DNA of 64,000 nt. Source: Hyphococcus sp. Lineage in GTDB: Bacteria; Pseudomonadota; Alphaproteobacteria; Caulobacterales; Parvularculaceae. The notes below the pieces were generated by a model that had not been told where the DNA came from, ran no database searches, and saw only the letters and a list, made by a program, of their open reading frames with translations. The stretch is taken from the NCBI GenBank assembly GCA_028289605.1, contig JANQON010000001.1, positions 186,001 to 250,000 of the forward strand, written 5' to 3'. Position 1 is the stretch's first letter; every line of letters starts with the position of its first letter. The position numbers were made by a program, and so were the translations under genes. This document shows, one piece after another, positions 51,661 through 59,510 of the stretch.

Positions 51661-52478
51661 TCTTTTAGCGCCGACTCTTCCGGCATGCCGACAATATGAA
51701 AGCCGGCGTCCACATGGTGGGTCTCGCCTGTGCAGGAAAGACCAAGATCGGAAAGCAGATAGAGGGCCGCGCCGGCGACGCCGCGCGGTTCGGTATCGTC
51801 GCGCAAGGGCGAGGCTTTCCGGTTGAAGGAAAACATGTGTTTGCCGGAAGAGATGCCGGCGGCCGCCAGCGTTTTGATTGGACCGGCGGAGATTGCGTTG
51901 ACGCGAATGCCTTTCGGGCCGAGGTCCCTGGCGATGTATCGGGTGGAGGCCTCAAGCGCCGCCTTGGCGACGCCCATCACATTGTAATTCGGGATTGTCC
52001 GTTCACTGCCTAAATAGGTCAGGGTAATCATGGATGCGCCGGGCTTCATCAATACCGAGGCGCGGTTGGCGGCGTCGACAAAGGAAAACGCGGAAACATC
52101 CATGGTGTCTTTGAATATCTGGCGCGTCGTATTCTCGACAAAAGAACCTTCAAGCGCGGTCTTGTCGGTGAAGGCGATGGCGTGAACCAGAAAATCGAGG
52201 CTTCCCCATGATTCTTTGACGGCCGCAAAAGCCGCGTCCATGGACGCGTCATCGGTGACGTCGCATTCGATAATGAGATCGGCGCCGAGGCTCTCGGCGA
52301 GCGGTCGGACGCGGCGCTCAAGCGCTTCGCCGGCATAGGTGAACGCCATTTCTGCGCCTTGAGCATGCAGTTGCTGCGCGATGTGCCAGGCGATGGAATT
52401 CTTGTTCGCGACGCCCATAACGAGCCCGCGTTTGCCTTTCATCAGATCGCCTGTCGGGAAGGGGACTTCTCCGCCCAT
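51657..52478 (-). CDS. fabI: NADH-dependent enoyl-ACP reductase
   Basis: 273 residues; last reductive step of fatty acid elongation. Rossmann motif GLVMGVANKNSIAWHIAQQL, DFLVHAIAFTDK, the FabI-type Tyr-x6-Lys site in YNVMGVAKAAL (with preceding Tyr in LTYLGSERT), and IRVNAISAGPIKT. An N-terminal extension of about 12 residues precedes the Rossmann start. Third gene of fabA-fabB-(small ORF)-fabI, and 4-base overlap with the cupin gene. Confidence 0.95.
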   Translation of the reverse strand: MGGEVPFPTGDLMKGKRGLVMGVANKNSIAWHIAQQLHAQGAEMAFTYAGEALERRVRPLAESLGADLIIECDVTDDASMDAAFAAVKESWGSLDFLVHAIAFTDKTALEGSFVENTTRQIFKDTMDVSAFSFVDAANRASVLMKPGASMITLTYLGSERTIPNYNVMGVAKAALEASTRYIARDLGPKGIRVNAISAGPIKTLAAAGISSGKHMFSFNRKASPLRDDTEPRGVAGAALYLLSDLGLSCTGETHHVDAGFHIVGMPEESALKE

Positions 52479-52493
52479 AGTAAATTCCTTTTT

Positions 52494-52688
52494 TCAGCTC
52501 GCAGCGCCGCCGCGCGCGATGACCAGCATGACGGCAACGAAATAGGCGAGCCAGATCAGGGCGTAAATCCCATAGCGGGTGGGCTTTTCCATTTCGCGAA
52601 CATTTTTCATGATCAGGCGAAACCACCAGAGCCCGAGCGACGCTACGACCGCGGCCGCCACAGCGGCGCCGATCTGGTCTTCGCTCAC
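52494..52688 (-). CDS. Small two-span membrane protein between fabB and fabI (64 aa)
   Basis: 64 residues with two spans (about 7-26 and 39-60) joined by a basic loop KNVREMEKPTRYGIY. It starts 3 bases after the fabB stop and ends 15 bases before fabI, so it is inside the operon. No family recognised. The position suggests a role linked to fatty acid synthesis at the membrane, but nothing in the sequence says what. Confidence 0.75.
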   Translation of the reverse strand: MSEDQIGAAVAAAVVASLGLWWFRLIMKNVREMEKPTRYGIYALIWLAYFVAVMLVIARGGAAS

Positions 52689-52691
52689 GCG

Positions 52692-53906
52692 TCAGACCCG
52701 TGCAACGGCAAGACTGCCGTTGGTGCCGCCGAATCCGAAACTGTTGGTGAGAAAACAGTCGATTTTGGCGTTGTCCACCCGCTCGCGAATGATCGGAAGG
52801 TCTTCGAAGGCCGGGTCGATGTTTTCGATATGGGCCGACGCAGCGAGGAATTGGTCGCGCATCATGATGAGCCCGTAAATCAGTTCCTGGGCGCCGACGG
52901 CGCCGAGGGAGTGGCCCGTCAAAGATTTCGTTGACGAGAAAGGCGGGATGTCGGCGCCGAACACTTCGCGTATGGCGCCGGTCTCTTTTTCATCGCCCAC
53001 CGGCGTCGATGTTCCGTGCGGGTTCAAATAATCGATTGGCTGATCGACGGTCTGAAGCGCGCCTTTCATGCATCGCACGGCGCCTTCGCCGGACAACTGC
53101 ACCATGTCGTACCCGTCGGAGTTCGCGAAATATCCGACAATCTCGCCGAGGATATTGGCGCCGCGCTTTTTCGCCCGTTCGTACTCCTCGAGGACGACGA
53201 CGCCCGCGCCGCCGGCGATGACAAATCCGTCGCGATCCCTGTCATAGGCGCGACTGGCGGTGGACGGCGCGTCATTATGCTTTGTCGACATCGCGCCCAT
53301 TGCGTCAAAGAGATTGGCGAGCGTCCAGTCGCATTCCTCGCCGCCGCCGGCGAAGACGATATCCTGCTTGCCCATCATGATCTGTTCGGCGGCCGCGCCG
53401 ACGCAGTGAACCGACGTGGCGCAGGCAGAGGAAATCGAATAGTTCAGCCCTAAAATCTTGAACGGGACCGCGAGGGTCGCCGAATTCGTCGAAGACATGG
53501 CCTTGGGAACCGCCGTCGGGCCGATGCGTTTCGGGCTTTTCTGTTGGCGGTTGATGTCCGCAGCCTCGACGATGACCCGCGTCGACGGCCCGCCGGACCC
53601 CATGACGATTCCCGTCATCGGATGGCTGATCTCGTCCTCCGAAAGGCCGGCGCCGGCGATCGCCTCTTGCATGGCAATATAGTTCCAGGCCGCGCCTTCG
53701 CCCATGAACCGCCGCGTGCGTCGGTCGAGCGCCTCTTCGACGTTAAGCGTCGGCCGCGCCCATACCTGGCATTTGAAGCCGAGTTCGGCGAATTCCTCCG
53801 AACGCGTCACGCCGGATTTCAGGTTCTTCAGGGCGTCCGCAACTTCATCGACATTGTCGCCGATGGAGGACACCACGCCCATGCCGGTTATGACTACTCG
53901 TCGCAT
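52692..53906 (-). CDS. fabB: Beta-ketoacyl-ACP synthase I
   Basis: 404-residue thiolase-fold condensing enzyme essential for unsaturated fatty acids. Catalytic Cys in SSACATSVHCVG, His in YLNPHGTSTPVGD and in STKSLTGHSLGAVG, with the Lys before it; VVITGMGVVSSIGDN opens it. Typical length. Follows fabA by 30 bases, giving the fabA-fabB pair of the anaerobic unsaturated pathway. Confidence 0.96.
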   Translation of the reverse strand: MRRVVITGMGVVSSIGDNVDEVADALKNLKSGVTRSEEFAELGFKCQVWARPTLNVEEALDRRTRRFMGEGAAWNYIAMQEAIAGAGLSEDEISHPMTGIVMGSGGPSTRVIVEAADINRQQKSPKRIGPTAVPKAMSSTNSATLAVPFKILGLNYSISSACATSVHCVGAAAEQIMMGKQDIVFAGGGEECDWTLANLFDAMGAMSTKHNDAPSTASRAYDRDRDGFVIAGGAGVVVLEEYERAKKRGANILGEIVGYFANSDGYDMVQLSGEGAVRCMKGALQTVDQPIDYLNPHGTSTPVGDEKETGAIREVFGADIPPFSSTKSLTGHSLGAVGAQELIYGLIMMRDQFLAASAHIENIDPAFEDLPIIRERVDNAKIDCFLTNSFGFGGTNGSLAVARV

Positions 53907-53936
53907 AAAGGCCTCTCCGGTGAACGGTGCTGACGC

Positions 53937-54470
53937 TTAAATATCAAGGCCGGCGTCAAGCTGATCTCGCGAGAACAGACCGACGCGCAAGTCTTTCGCC
54001 TGATAAATAGGGCGACCGTCAACTTTCATCACGCCGTCGGCGATCCCGAGTATAAGCGGGCGGCGCATCATGCGGCGAATGTCGATCTCATATGTAACCC
54101 GCTTAGCCGTTGGAACAACCATGCCGCCGAATCTGACATCTTTCGCGCCGAGGGCCCGGCCGTGACCAGGATTGCCCGACCATGTCAGAAAGAAGCCGAT
54201 CAATTGCCACAAGGCGTCAAGACCGAGGCATCCCGGCATGACCGGATCGCCCGGAAAGTGGCAATCAAAAAACCAGAGGTCCGGGTTGATATCGAGCTCA
54301 GCTTCGATCCGTCCCTTGCCGTATTCCCCGCCCTCTTCGGAAATGTGGGTGACCCGGTCGAACATGAGCATTTGCGGGACCGGCAATTGAGCTGTCCCCG
54401 GTCCGCCGAACCCGTGATACCCGCATTCCAGCAATTCTTCGCGATTGTAAGCGTTCTTCTTTTCAAGCAT
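53937..54470 (-). CDS. fabA: 3-hydroxydecanoyl-ACP dehydratase/isomerase
   Basis: 177 residues. The active-site His is in [20 protein letters not shown], and the Asp in LDALWQL, both as in FabA. It dehydrates 3-hydroxydecanoyl-ACP and isomerises the double bond to cis-3, the entry to unsaturated fatty acids. First gene of the fab operon; GRIEAELDI and [13 protein letters not shown] are further conserved parts. No fadR- or fabR-like site is evident upstream. Confidence 0.95.
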   Translation of the reverse strand: MLEKKNAYNREELLECGYHGFGGPGTAQLPVPQMLMFDRVTHISEEGGEYGKGRIEAELDINPDLWFFDCHFPGDPVMPGCLGLDALWQLIGFFLTWSGNPGHGRALGAKDVRFGGMVVPTAKRVTYEIDIRRMMRRPLILGIADGVMKVDGRPIYQAKDLRVGLFSRDQLDAGLDI

Positions 54471-54558
54471 GCCGCCGCGTCATGACTGTCTTTGGAAGGC
54501 TTGGTAACGAGCGCGGCCCGCTCGGTCAATTGCGTGAGTCAGAAGCCGGTGCGCCGGC

Positions 54559-55122
54559 TCATCGGCTTTTGCCCGTAGCGCCCCAAAGCCCATGCTGCGG
54601 CGCCCAGCCCTTAAGGCGACCGGCGGACACCTGGACCCAACCGCTTTTCTGGTTTTCCACACGAGCGACCAGGCCCTTGCCAAGACGAGCTTTTTGCATT
54701 GCGTCATCGCTGGGACGGGCGCGCAGGGCCAGGCCGTCCTGGACCACTAACGCGGTTTGCGCGCCGGACAGCTTGGCGCGATGGATCCAGCATTCGTCGC
54801 CTTCTGAGTCGCGAATTTTGCGCCAGTGATCGCGCGTCTCGGCAATGACCAATACCGGCAAGCCTTTACGCTGATAGGTGATGCGCACCGGATGATCGAA
54901 TGTCGGTCCGGCCCGGCAAAACGTCTTTTCCGATTTCAACGAGACGTAGCGCGGAACCGGCAGCCCGGACGGCGTATCCGTGCGGAACGCCGGTTCAGAG
55001 TGTCTCGGCGCTTGCGGATCGGCCGCCCCCGCGGCCATAGTGGTCGCAATCGCGGCGAGCAACGAAATGATCGCATATCTGGATATACGGGAAAAAACGG
55101 AGAAAATTGCGCGTTGCGACAT
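54559..55122 (-). CDS. Exported bacterial SH3-domain protein
   Basis: 187 residues: an N-terminal signal or span (about 13-33), then two SH3b-like repeats: YVSLKSEKTFCRAGPTFDHPVRITY with a Cys, and VVQDGLALRARPSDDAMQKAR; the pattern WRKIRDSEGDECWIHRAKLSG joins them. SH3b domains bind cell-wall or polymer ligands in other proteins. Divergent from the hydroxyacid dehydrogenase gene, a pair seen in other alphaproteobacteria. Confidence 0.85.
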   Translation of the reverse strand: MSQRAIFSVFSRISRYAIISLLAAIATTMAAGAADPQAPRHSEPAFRTDTPSGLPVPRYVSLKSEKTFCRAGPTFDHPVRITYQRKGLPVLVIAETRDHWRKIRDSEGDECWIHRAKLSGAQTALVVQDGLALRARPSDDAMQKARLGKGLVARVENQKSGWVQVSAGRLKGWAPQHGLWGATGKSR

Positions 55123-55226
55123 TGTTGGAACGAAAACCGCTACGGAATGAACAAACTCTTAAAACAGCAAAAAGCCGTTAACGCTCGGTTAACCTTATTC
55201 CGGGGGCTTGTCCGGCGGGGCGCTCA

Positions 55227-56219
55227 ATGAGTGCGGACGGCATCAAGGTCGCTGTAACGCGCCGACTGCCGGCGACGGTCGAACAACGCATGTCCGCGCT
55301 GTTCGAGACAACGCTCCACGAGTCGGAAAAGCCCTTGTCGCGCGAGGCCCTGATTGAACGCGCCCGCGGCGCCGACGTGCTCGCCGCGACCCTCGGCGAC
55401 AGACTCGACGCTGCATTTTTTGATGCCGTTGGCGATCGATTGAAGCTCGTGGCCAATTTCGGCGCCGGGGTCGATCACATCGACATCGCCGCGGCCGACG
55501 CCCACGGCGTGACCGTCACCAATACGCCGTCCGTACTCGCTGAAGACGCCGCCGACATGGCCATGGCGTTGATCCTTGCGGTGCCGCGCCGGCTGGTCGA
55601 GGGCGTGAACGCGCTGATCGAGGGCCGTTTTGAAGGCTGGTCGCCCACTTGGATGCTGGGTCGTCGTGTGCGCGGCAAGAAACTCGGCATCATCGGGCTG
55701 GGCCGGGTCGGCGAGGCGATCGCCCGGCGCGCGCGCGCCTTCGGCCTTTCGATCCATTATCACAATCGCCAGCCGATCAATCCGCATATCGAGGAAGCGC
55801 TGGAGGCGACCTATTGGGAGAGCCTCGATCAGATGCTGGCCCACGTCGACATCGTATCGGTGAATTGTCCGCATACGCCAGCGACCTTTCACTTGCTGTC
55901 GCGGCGCCGGCTCGAGTTGATGCCGCCGCACGCCTATCTCGTGAACGTGTCGCGCGGAGAGATCGTCGACGAAACGGCGCTCGCCGATCTTATCGAGTCC
56001 GGTCGCCTCGCCGGGGCCGGCCTTGATGTCTATGAGCGCGGCGGTCCGAACGAAAAGCTGCTCAGCCTGCCCAATGTGGTGTTGCTGCCGCATATGGCGT
56101 CGGCGACCGTGGAAAGCCGGATTGAAATGGGCGAGCGCGTCATCATCAACATCAAGATGTTCGCCGACGGCCACCGGCCGCCCGATCGGGTGATATCCGG
56201 TCTGGACGTCGATTTTTAG
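55227..56219 (+). CDS. D-2-hydroxyacid dehydrogenase (glyoxylate reductase type)
   Basis: 330 residues. NAD-binding GIIGLGRVGEAIARRARAFG, HYHNRQPIN, SVNCPHTPATFHLL, catalytic Arg in LVNVSRGEIVDE, and the catalytic His in NVVLLPHMASATVESR, with Glu before it. The GyaR/GRHPR branch reduces glyoxylate or hydroxypyruvate. Homology starts right at ATG 55227. Exact substrate uncertain. A 291-base intergenic stretch follows, with a dyad GGTAAACG/CGTTTACC at 56261-56287 and nothing else convincing. Confidence 0.88.
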   Translation: MSADGIKVAVTRRLPATVEQRMSALFETTLHESEKPLSREALIERARGADVLAATLGDRLDAAFFDAVGDRLKLVANFGAGVDHIDIAAADAHGVTVTNTPSVLAEDAADMAMALILAVPRRLVEGVNALIEGRFEGWSPTWMLGRRVRGKKLGIIGLGRVGEAIARRARAFGLSIHYHNRQPINPHIEEALEATYWESLDQMLAHVDIVSVNCPHTPATFHLLSRRRLELMPPHAYLVNVSRGEIVDETALADLIESGRLAGAGLDVYERGGPNEKLLSLPNVVLLPHMASATVESRIEMGERVIINIKMFADGHRPPDRVISGLDVDF

Positions 56220-56510
56220 CGGCCTTTGAAAAGGCGGGACGTCGCCGGCGGCGCTGGCCCGGTAAACGGGTCCAGGCGGCGTTTACCGACGGGCAACAAC
56301 CATTACCGAATAGACAAGACCAGGGCCGTCCGCCGTCGGAAAGGGGTGCATATGGCGCCCATCGTCATCGACGCCGTCGCATTCGGGTAACACTGGCTCA
56401 CGACTGCGCGACAATTCCGAAATTTTAGTTGAATCGAAGAATTCAAGGCGCAAGTTACCGCAAGGCGGAGAGAGAGTCCGCGGTTTTGGGGATCCAGGCG
56501 GATCAATACA

Positions 56511-56972
56511 GTGCGACGGTTGTTTGTCATAGGAAGCGTTTTGGCGCTGGCGGGGGCTGCGGTTGCAGAACCCATGGTTCCGATCAACCTTTATTCGATT
56601 AAGGCCGACGGCCCGATCGCCGCCGTGCAGACGACTTTTGACGCCGAACCGGGCAAAGCGGTGCGGGTCACGATCTACGACAGCGAAGAACGGTTTCTCG
56701 AGGAGCCGCACGCCAAAAAAGAAGGGCGTATCGATTCCCGCGGCCTGGCGATCGTCCCGTTGGATGACCTTGCGCCGGGCGAATACTCGCTCGCGGCGTA
56801 TCTCGATGAAAATGGCGACGGCAAGCTCAACCGGGGCAAGTTCCTTGGGTTTCCCAAAGAGCCCGTTGCGTTTTCCAACGGCGTCAAGCCGAAACTCAGC
56901 AAGCCGAGTTTTGAGGACACCAAAGTTTCCGTCTACGAAGACAGCGTCGTCGTCATCACGCTCGACGACTAG
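56511..56972 (+). CDS. Exported DUF2141 protein
   Basis: 153 residues: signal peptide ending AGAAVA, then the DUF2141 fold. Family motifs: VRVTIYDSEERFLEEPH, LAPGEYSLAAYLDENGDGKLNRG, FLGFPKEPVAFSNGVKPKL and SFEDTKVSV. The DENGDGK segment is a Ca2+-binding-loop-like stretch. Periplasmic, function unknown. It starts at GTG. It ends with a 4-base convergent overlap with the YceI gene. Confidence 0.88.
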   Translation: MRRLFVIGSVLALAGAAVAEPMVPINLYSIKADGPIAAVQTTFDAEPGKAVRVTIYDSEERFLEEPHAKKEGRIDSRGLAIVPLDDLAPGEYSLAAYLDENGDGKLNRGKFLGFPKEPVAFSNGVKPKLSKPSFEDTKVSVYEDSVVVITLDD

Positions 56973-57616
56973 TCGTCATTGCGGATGAACTCCGCCTCGA
57001 TTTCGATAACAACGGTTTCAGTAATGATGCCTGAAAATCGGTCGACGCCGAAGACCGTACGGTCAAACTTTCCGGATGCGGAAAAACCCACTATATAGTC
57101 GCCGCCGCGCAGTCGGTCATTGGCGCCGCCGTTAAACGTGACGTCCAAAGTAACCGGCGCCGTTTCTCCATGAAGGGTCAACTCGCCGATCATGACGCCG
57201 CTGTTTTCGCCTGTGACTGTAATATCGGTCGACGTAAAGCGCGCCTGAGGAAAGCGTTCGGCGTCCAGCCAGTTTCCGCCAATCAGCGTTGCTGCGAAGT
57301 CGTCATCGCCGACGTCAAGGCTTGAGATGTCCACCACCGCTTCGATGCGCGCCGCGGTCGGGTCATCCGCATCGAAGTCGAGCGTTGCGTCGAAGGATTC
57401 AAATCGGCCGACATAGTCGGAAAAGCCGAGATGGTCGATTTTGAAAATCAGCGCCGCATGGGCGGGATCCAGTGCGTATTGCCCGGCCCGCAATGCGGCG
57501 CTTTGCGTGCCCACGTCGGGTTTCACGAGCGGCGCCACCAATGAGGAGCATGCGCCCGCGAGAGCCGCCAAAACCATTCCGCTCAACACTTTAAAGACTC
57601 GACTTCGTGAAATCAT
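56969..57616 (-). CDS. YceI-family lipoprotein
   Basis: 215 residues: lipobox LAALAGACSS at about residues 16-25, then the YceI lipocalin-like barrel: YALDPAHAALIFKIDHLGFSDYVG, IGGNWLDAERFPQARFTSTDI, GELTLHGETAPVTLDVTFNG and VGFSASGKFDRTVFG. YceI proteins bind polyisoprenoids in the periplasm; here membrane anchoring is likely. Its ATG overlaps the stop of moeB (ATGA), so translation is coupled to it. Confidence 0.9.
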   Translation of the reverse strand: MISRSRVFKVLSGMVLAALAGACSSLVAPLVKPDVGTQSAALRAGQYALDPAHAALIFKIDHLGFSDYVGRFESFDATLDFDADDPTAARIEAVVDISSLDVGDDDFAATLIGGNWLDAERFPQARFTSTDITVTGENSGVMIGELTLHGETAPVTLDVTFNGGANDRLRGGDYIVGFSASGKFDRTVFGVDRFSGIITETVVIEIEAEFIRNDD

Positions 57617-58389
57617 GCGCTTGCTTGCTCCTTTAGGTCTCCGCAATCGGGGCAAGCCGGATCAGCCGGCAATGCAACCGTGCGAATGGTTGCGGCGAGC
57701 CCGTCGTAGATTAGAAGACGCCCGCTCAATCCCTCGCCGAGGTCGAGCACTTCCTTGATGACTTCCATCGCTGCGAGCGCGCCGATAACGCCGGCGACGG
57801 CGCCGAGGACGCCTTCTTCGGCGCAGTTCACTTGCGCTTCACGCGGCGGCTCTTCGGGCACAAGGCAGCGATAGCAAGGCAAAACGCCTGGCTGCATAAA
57901 CGGCTTGAAGGTCGAAACCTGTCCTTCAAATCGGCCGATCGCAGCGGAGATCATCGTCTTCCGGCTGGCGATGCAGGCTGCATTGAGCGCGTAGCGCGTT
58001 TCGAAATTATCGACGCCTTCGACAACGAGGTCGTAGCCGGATACGAGCGCGAGCGCGTTTTCATGGGTAACGCGGGTCTGAAGGGGAAATACCTCCACGC
58101 CGGGATTAAGCCGCGCAGCGAAATCCGCCGCTGCGGATGCTTTCGCCCGACCGACGTCTTCCGTATGGAAAATGACCTGCCGCTGAAGATTAGACAACGA
58201 AACCGTATCGTCGTCGCAGACGCCGATGGTTCCGACGCCGGCGGCGGCGAGATATTCCAGAATCGGCGCGCCCAGACCGCCGGCGCCGACCAGCAATACG
58301 CGCGCGGAGAGCAGTTTCTGCTGGCCCTGGCCGCCGACTTCCTTGAGCAAAATGTGTCTTGCGTAGCGTTCGCGCTGTTCCTGATCCAT
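57613..58389 (-). CDS. MoeB/ThiF-type adenylyltransferase
   Basis: 258 residues of the E1-like family that adenylates the C-terminal Gly of MoaD or ThiS. ATP site VLLVGAGGLGAPILEYLAAAG near residue 38, DDDTVSLSNLQRQVIFH with the adenylation Asp and Arg, and two Cys pairs CYRC and CPDC binding zinc. Whether it serves molybdopterin or thiamine cannot be told from sequence; no moaD or thiS is near. ATG 58389 is chosen by homology. Upstream of yceI on the same strand; divergent from the ABC ATPase. Confidence 0.9.
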   Translation of the reverse strand: MDQEQRERYARHILLKEVGGQGQQKLLSARVLLVGAGGLGAPILEYLAAAGVGTIGVCDDDTVSLSNLQRQVIFHTEDVGRAKASAAADFAARLNPGVEVFPLQTRVTHENALALVSGYDLVVEGVDNFETRYALNAACIASRKTMISAAIGRFEGQVSTFKPFMQPGVLPCYRCLVPEEPPREAQVNCAEEGVLGAVAGVIGALAAMEVIKEVLDLGEGLSGRLLIYDGLAATIRTVALPADPACPDCGDLKEQASA

Positions 58390-58465
58390 GTCGCGACTTT
58401 GGCCTTTCGCGCCGCGCCGCTCAAGCCGGTTGACGAAAGGGTGATGGTCGCCAATATCCCGCGTT

Positions 58466-59419
58466 ATGGACGCAACCACCGTCAATACCGATATCGCGAT
58501 TTCGGCGCGAGGCCTCAAGAAAGTCTATGCGGCGAGCGGCAAGGCGCCCGAGAAGCAGGCGCTGAAAGGGATCGATTTAACGATCCCGACCGGGTCCATT
58601 TTTGGGCTGCTTGGACCGAACGGCGCCGGGAAGTCGACATTCATCAATATTCTGGCCGGCTTGGTGACGAAGACCGAAGGTTCCGTTTCCGTGTGGGGCT
58701 TCGACATCGACAAGAATTCGCGTCAGGCGCGCGCGTCGCTCGGGGTCGTTCCGCAGGAAATCAACATGGACGTGTTTTTCACGCCGCAAGAGGCGCTGGA
58801 AATCCAGGCGGGGCTTTACGGCGTGCCGAAGGCGAAACGCCGGACGATGGACATTCTCAAAGCGCTCCGTCTCGACGACAAGGCTGACGCCTATGTTCGC
58901 CAACTGTCCGGCGGCATGAAGCGCCGGCTTTTGATTGCGAAAGCAATGGTTCATGCGCCGCCGATATTGATCCTTGACGAGCCGACCGCCGGCGTCGACA
59001 TCGAGCTGCGCAAAGAGCTTTGGGACTATGTCAGAGAGCTTCACGCTCAGGGCGTGACGATTGTTCTGACCACGCATTATCTTGAAGAGGCCCAGGAGCT
59101 CTGTGAAACAATCGCGATTATTCACGAAGGAAGCGTGGTCGCTTGCGAGCCAACAGAAACGCTGATCGCTTCGCTTGATTCCAAAACGCTGATGATCACG
59201 CCGCTTGTTCCGCTAAACGTCGCGCCCAATCTGGGCGAGTTCAGTGCGGAATTGAAACCGGACGGGCGCCTTGCGGTTCCCTACGAGCCGTCCAAAGCGC
59301 AGGTGGCGACCATATTGGAACGCCTTTCAACAGCCGGCGTCGGCGTGAAGGATTTATCAACCGTAGAATCCGATCTTGAAGACGTCTTTCTTGAACTGAC
59401 TTATCGCCGGTCCGCCTAA
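58466..59419 (+). CDS. ABC transporter ATP-binding protein without a permease neighbour
   Basis: 317 residues of the YadG/CcmA-like exporter class. Walker A GLLGPNGAGKSTFINILAGL, Q-loop VVPQEINMD, signature QLSGGMKRRLLIAK, Walker B ILILDEPTAGVDIEL, and the switch THYLEEAQELC. A DUF4162-type C-terminal domain follows. Such ATPases act with an ABC-2 permease encoded next to them, but the next gene here is a VWA protein. Either the permease is elsewhere or this ATPase works in trans. Confidence 0.9.
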   Translation: MDATTVNTDIAISARGLKKVYAASGKAPEKQALKGIDLTIPTGSIFGLLGPNGAGKSTFINILAGLVTKTEGSVSVWGFDIDKNSRQARASLGVVPQEINMDVFFTPQEALEIQAGLYGVPKAKRRTMDILKALRLDDKADAYVRQLSGGMKRRLLIAKAMVHAPPILILDEPTAGVDIELRKELWDYVRELHAQGVTIVLTTHYLEEAQELCETIAIIHEGSVVACEPTETLIASLDSKTLMITPLVPLNVAPNLGEFSAELKPDGRLAVPYEPSKAQVATILERLSTAGVGVKDLSTVESDLEDVFLELTYRRSA

Positions 59420-59510
59420 CCCTTTGCGCGGCGGCGCGTTTTCCTGCTTGTTTTCATCCAGCGCGAAAGCCTCTACGGTCCCCCGGCTTGGCTCAGGAAG
59501 GGGGAGCTTC

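Noticed and set aside
56303..56587. Minus-strand frame of 94 codons in the gap before the DUF2141 gene
   Set aside because: No Shine-Dalgarno, no recognisable features, and it overlaps the start of the DUF2141 gene.
57832..58887. Plus-strand frame of 351 codons across moeB and the start of the ABC ATPase
   Set aside because: Overlaps two confident genes in wrong frames.
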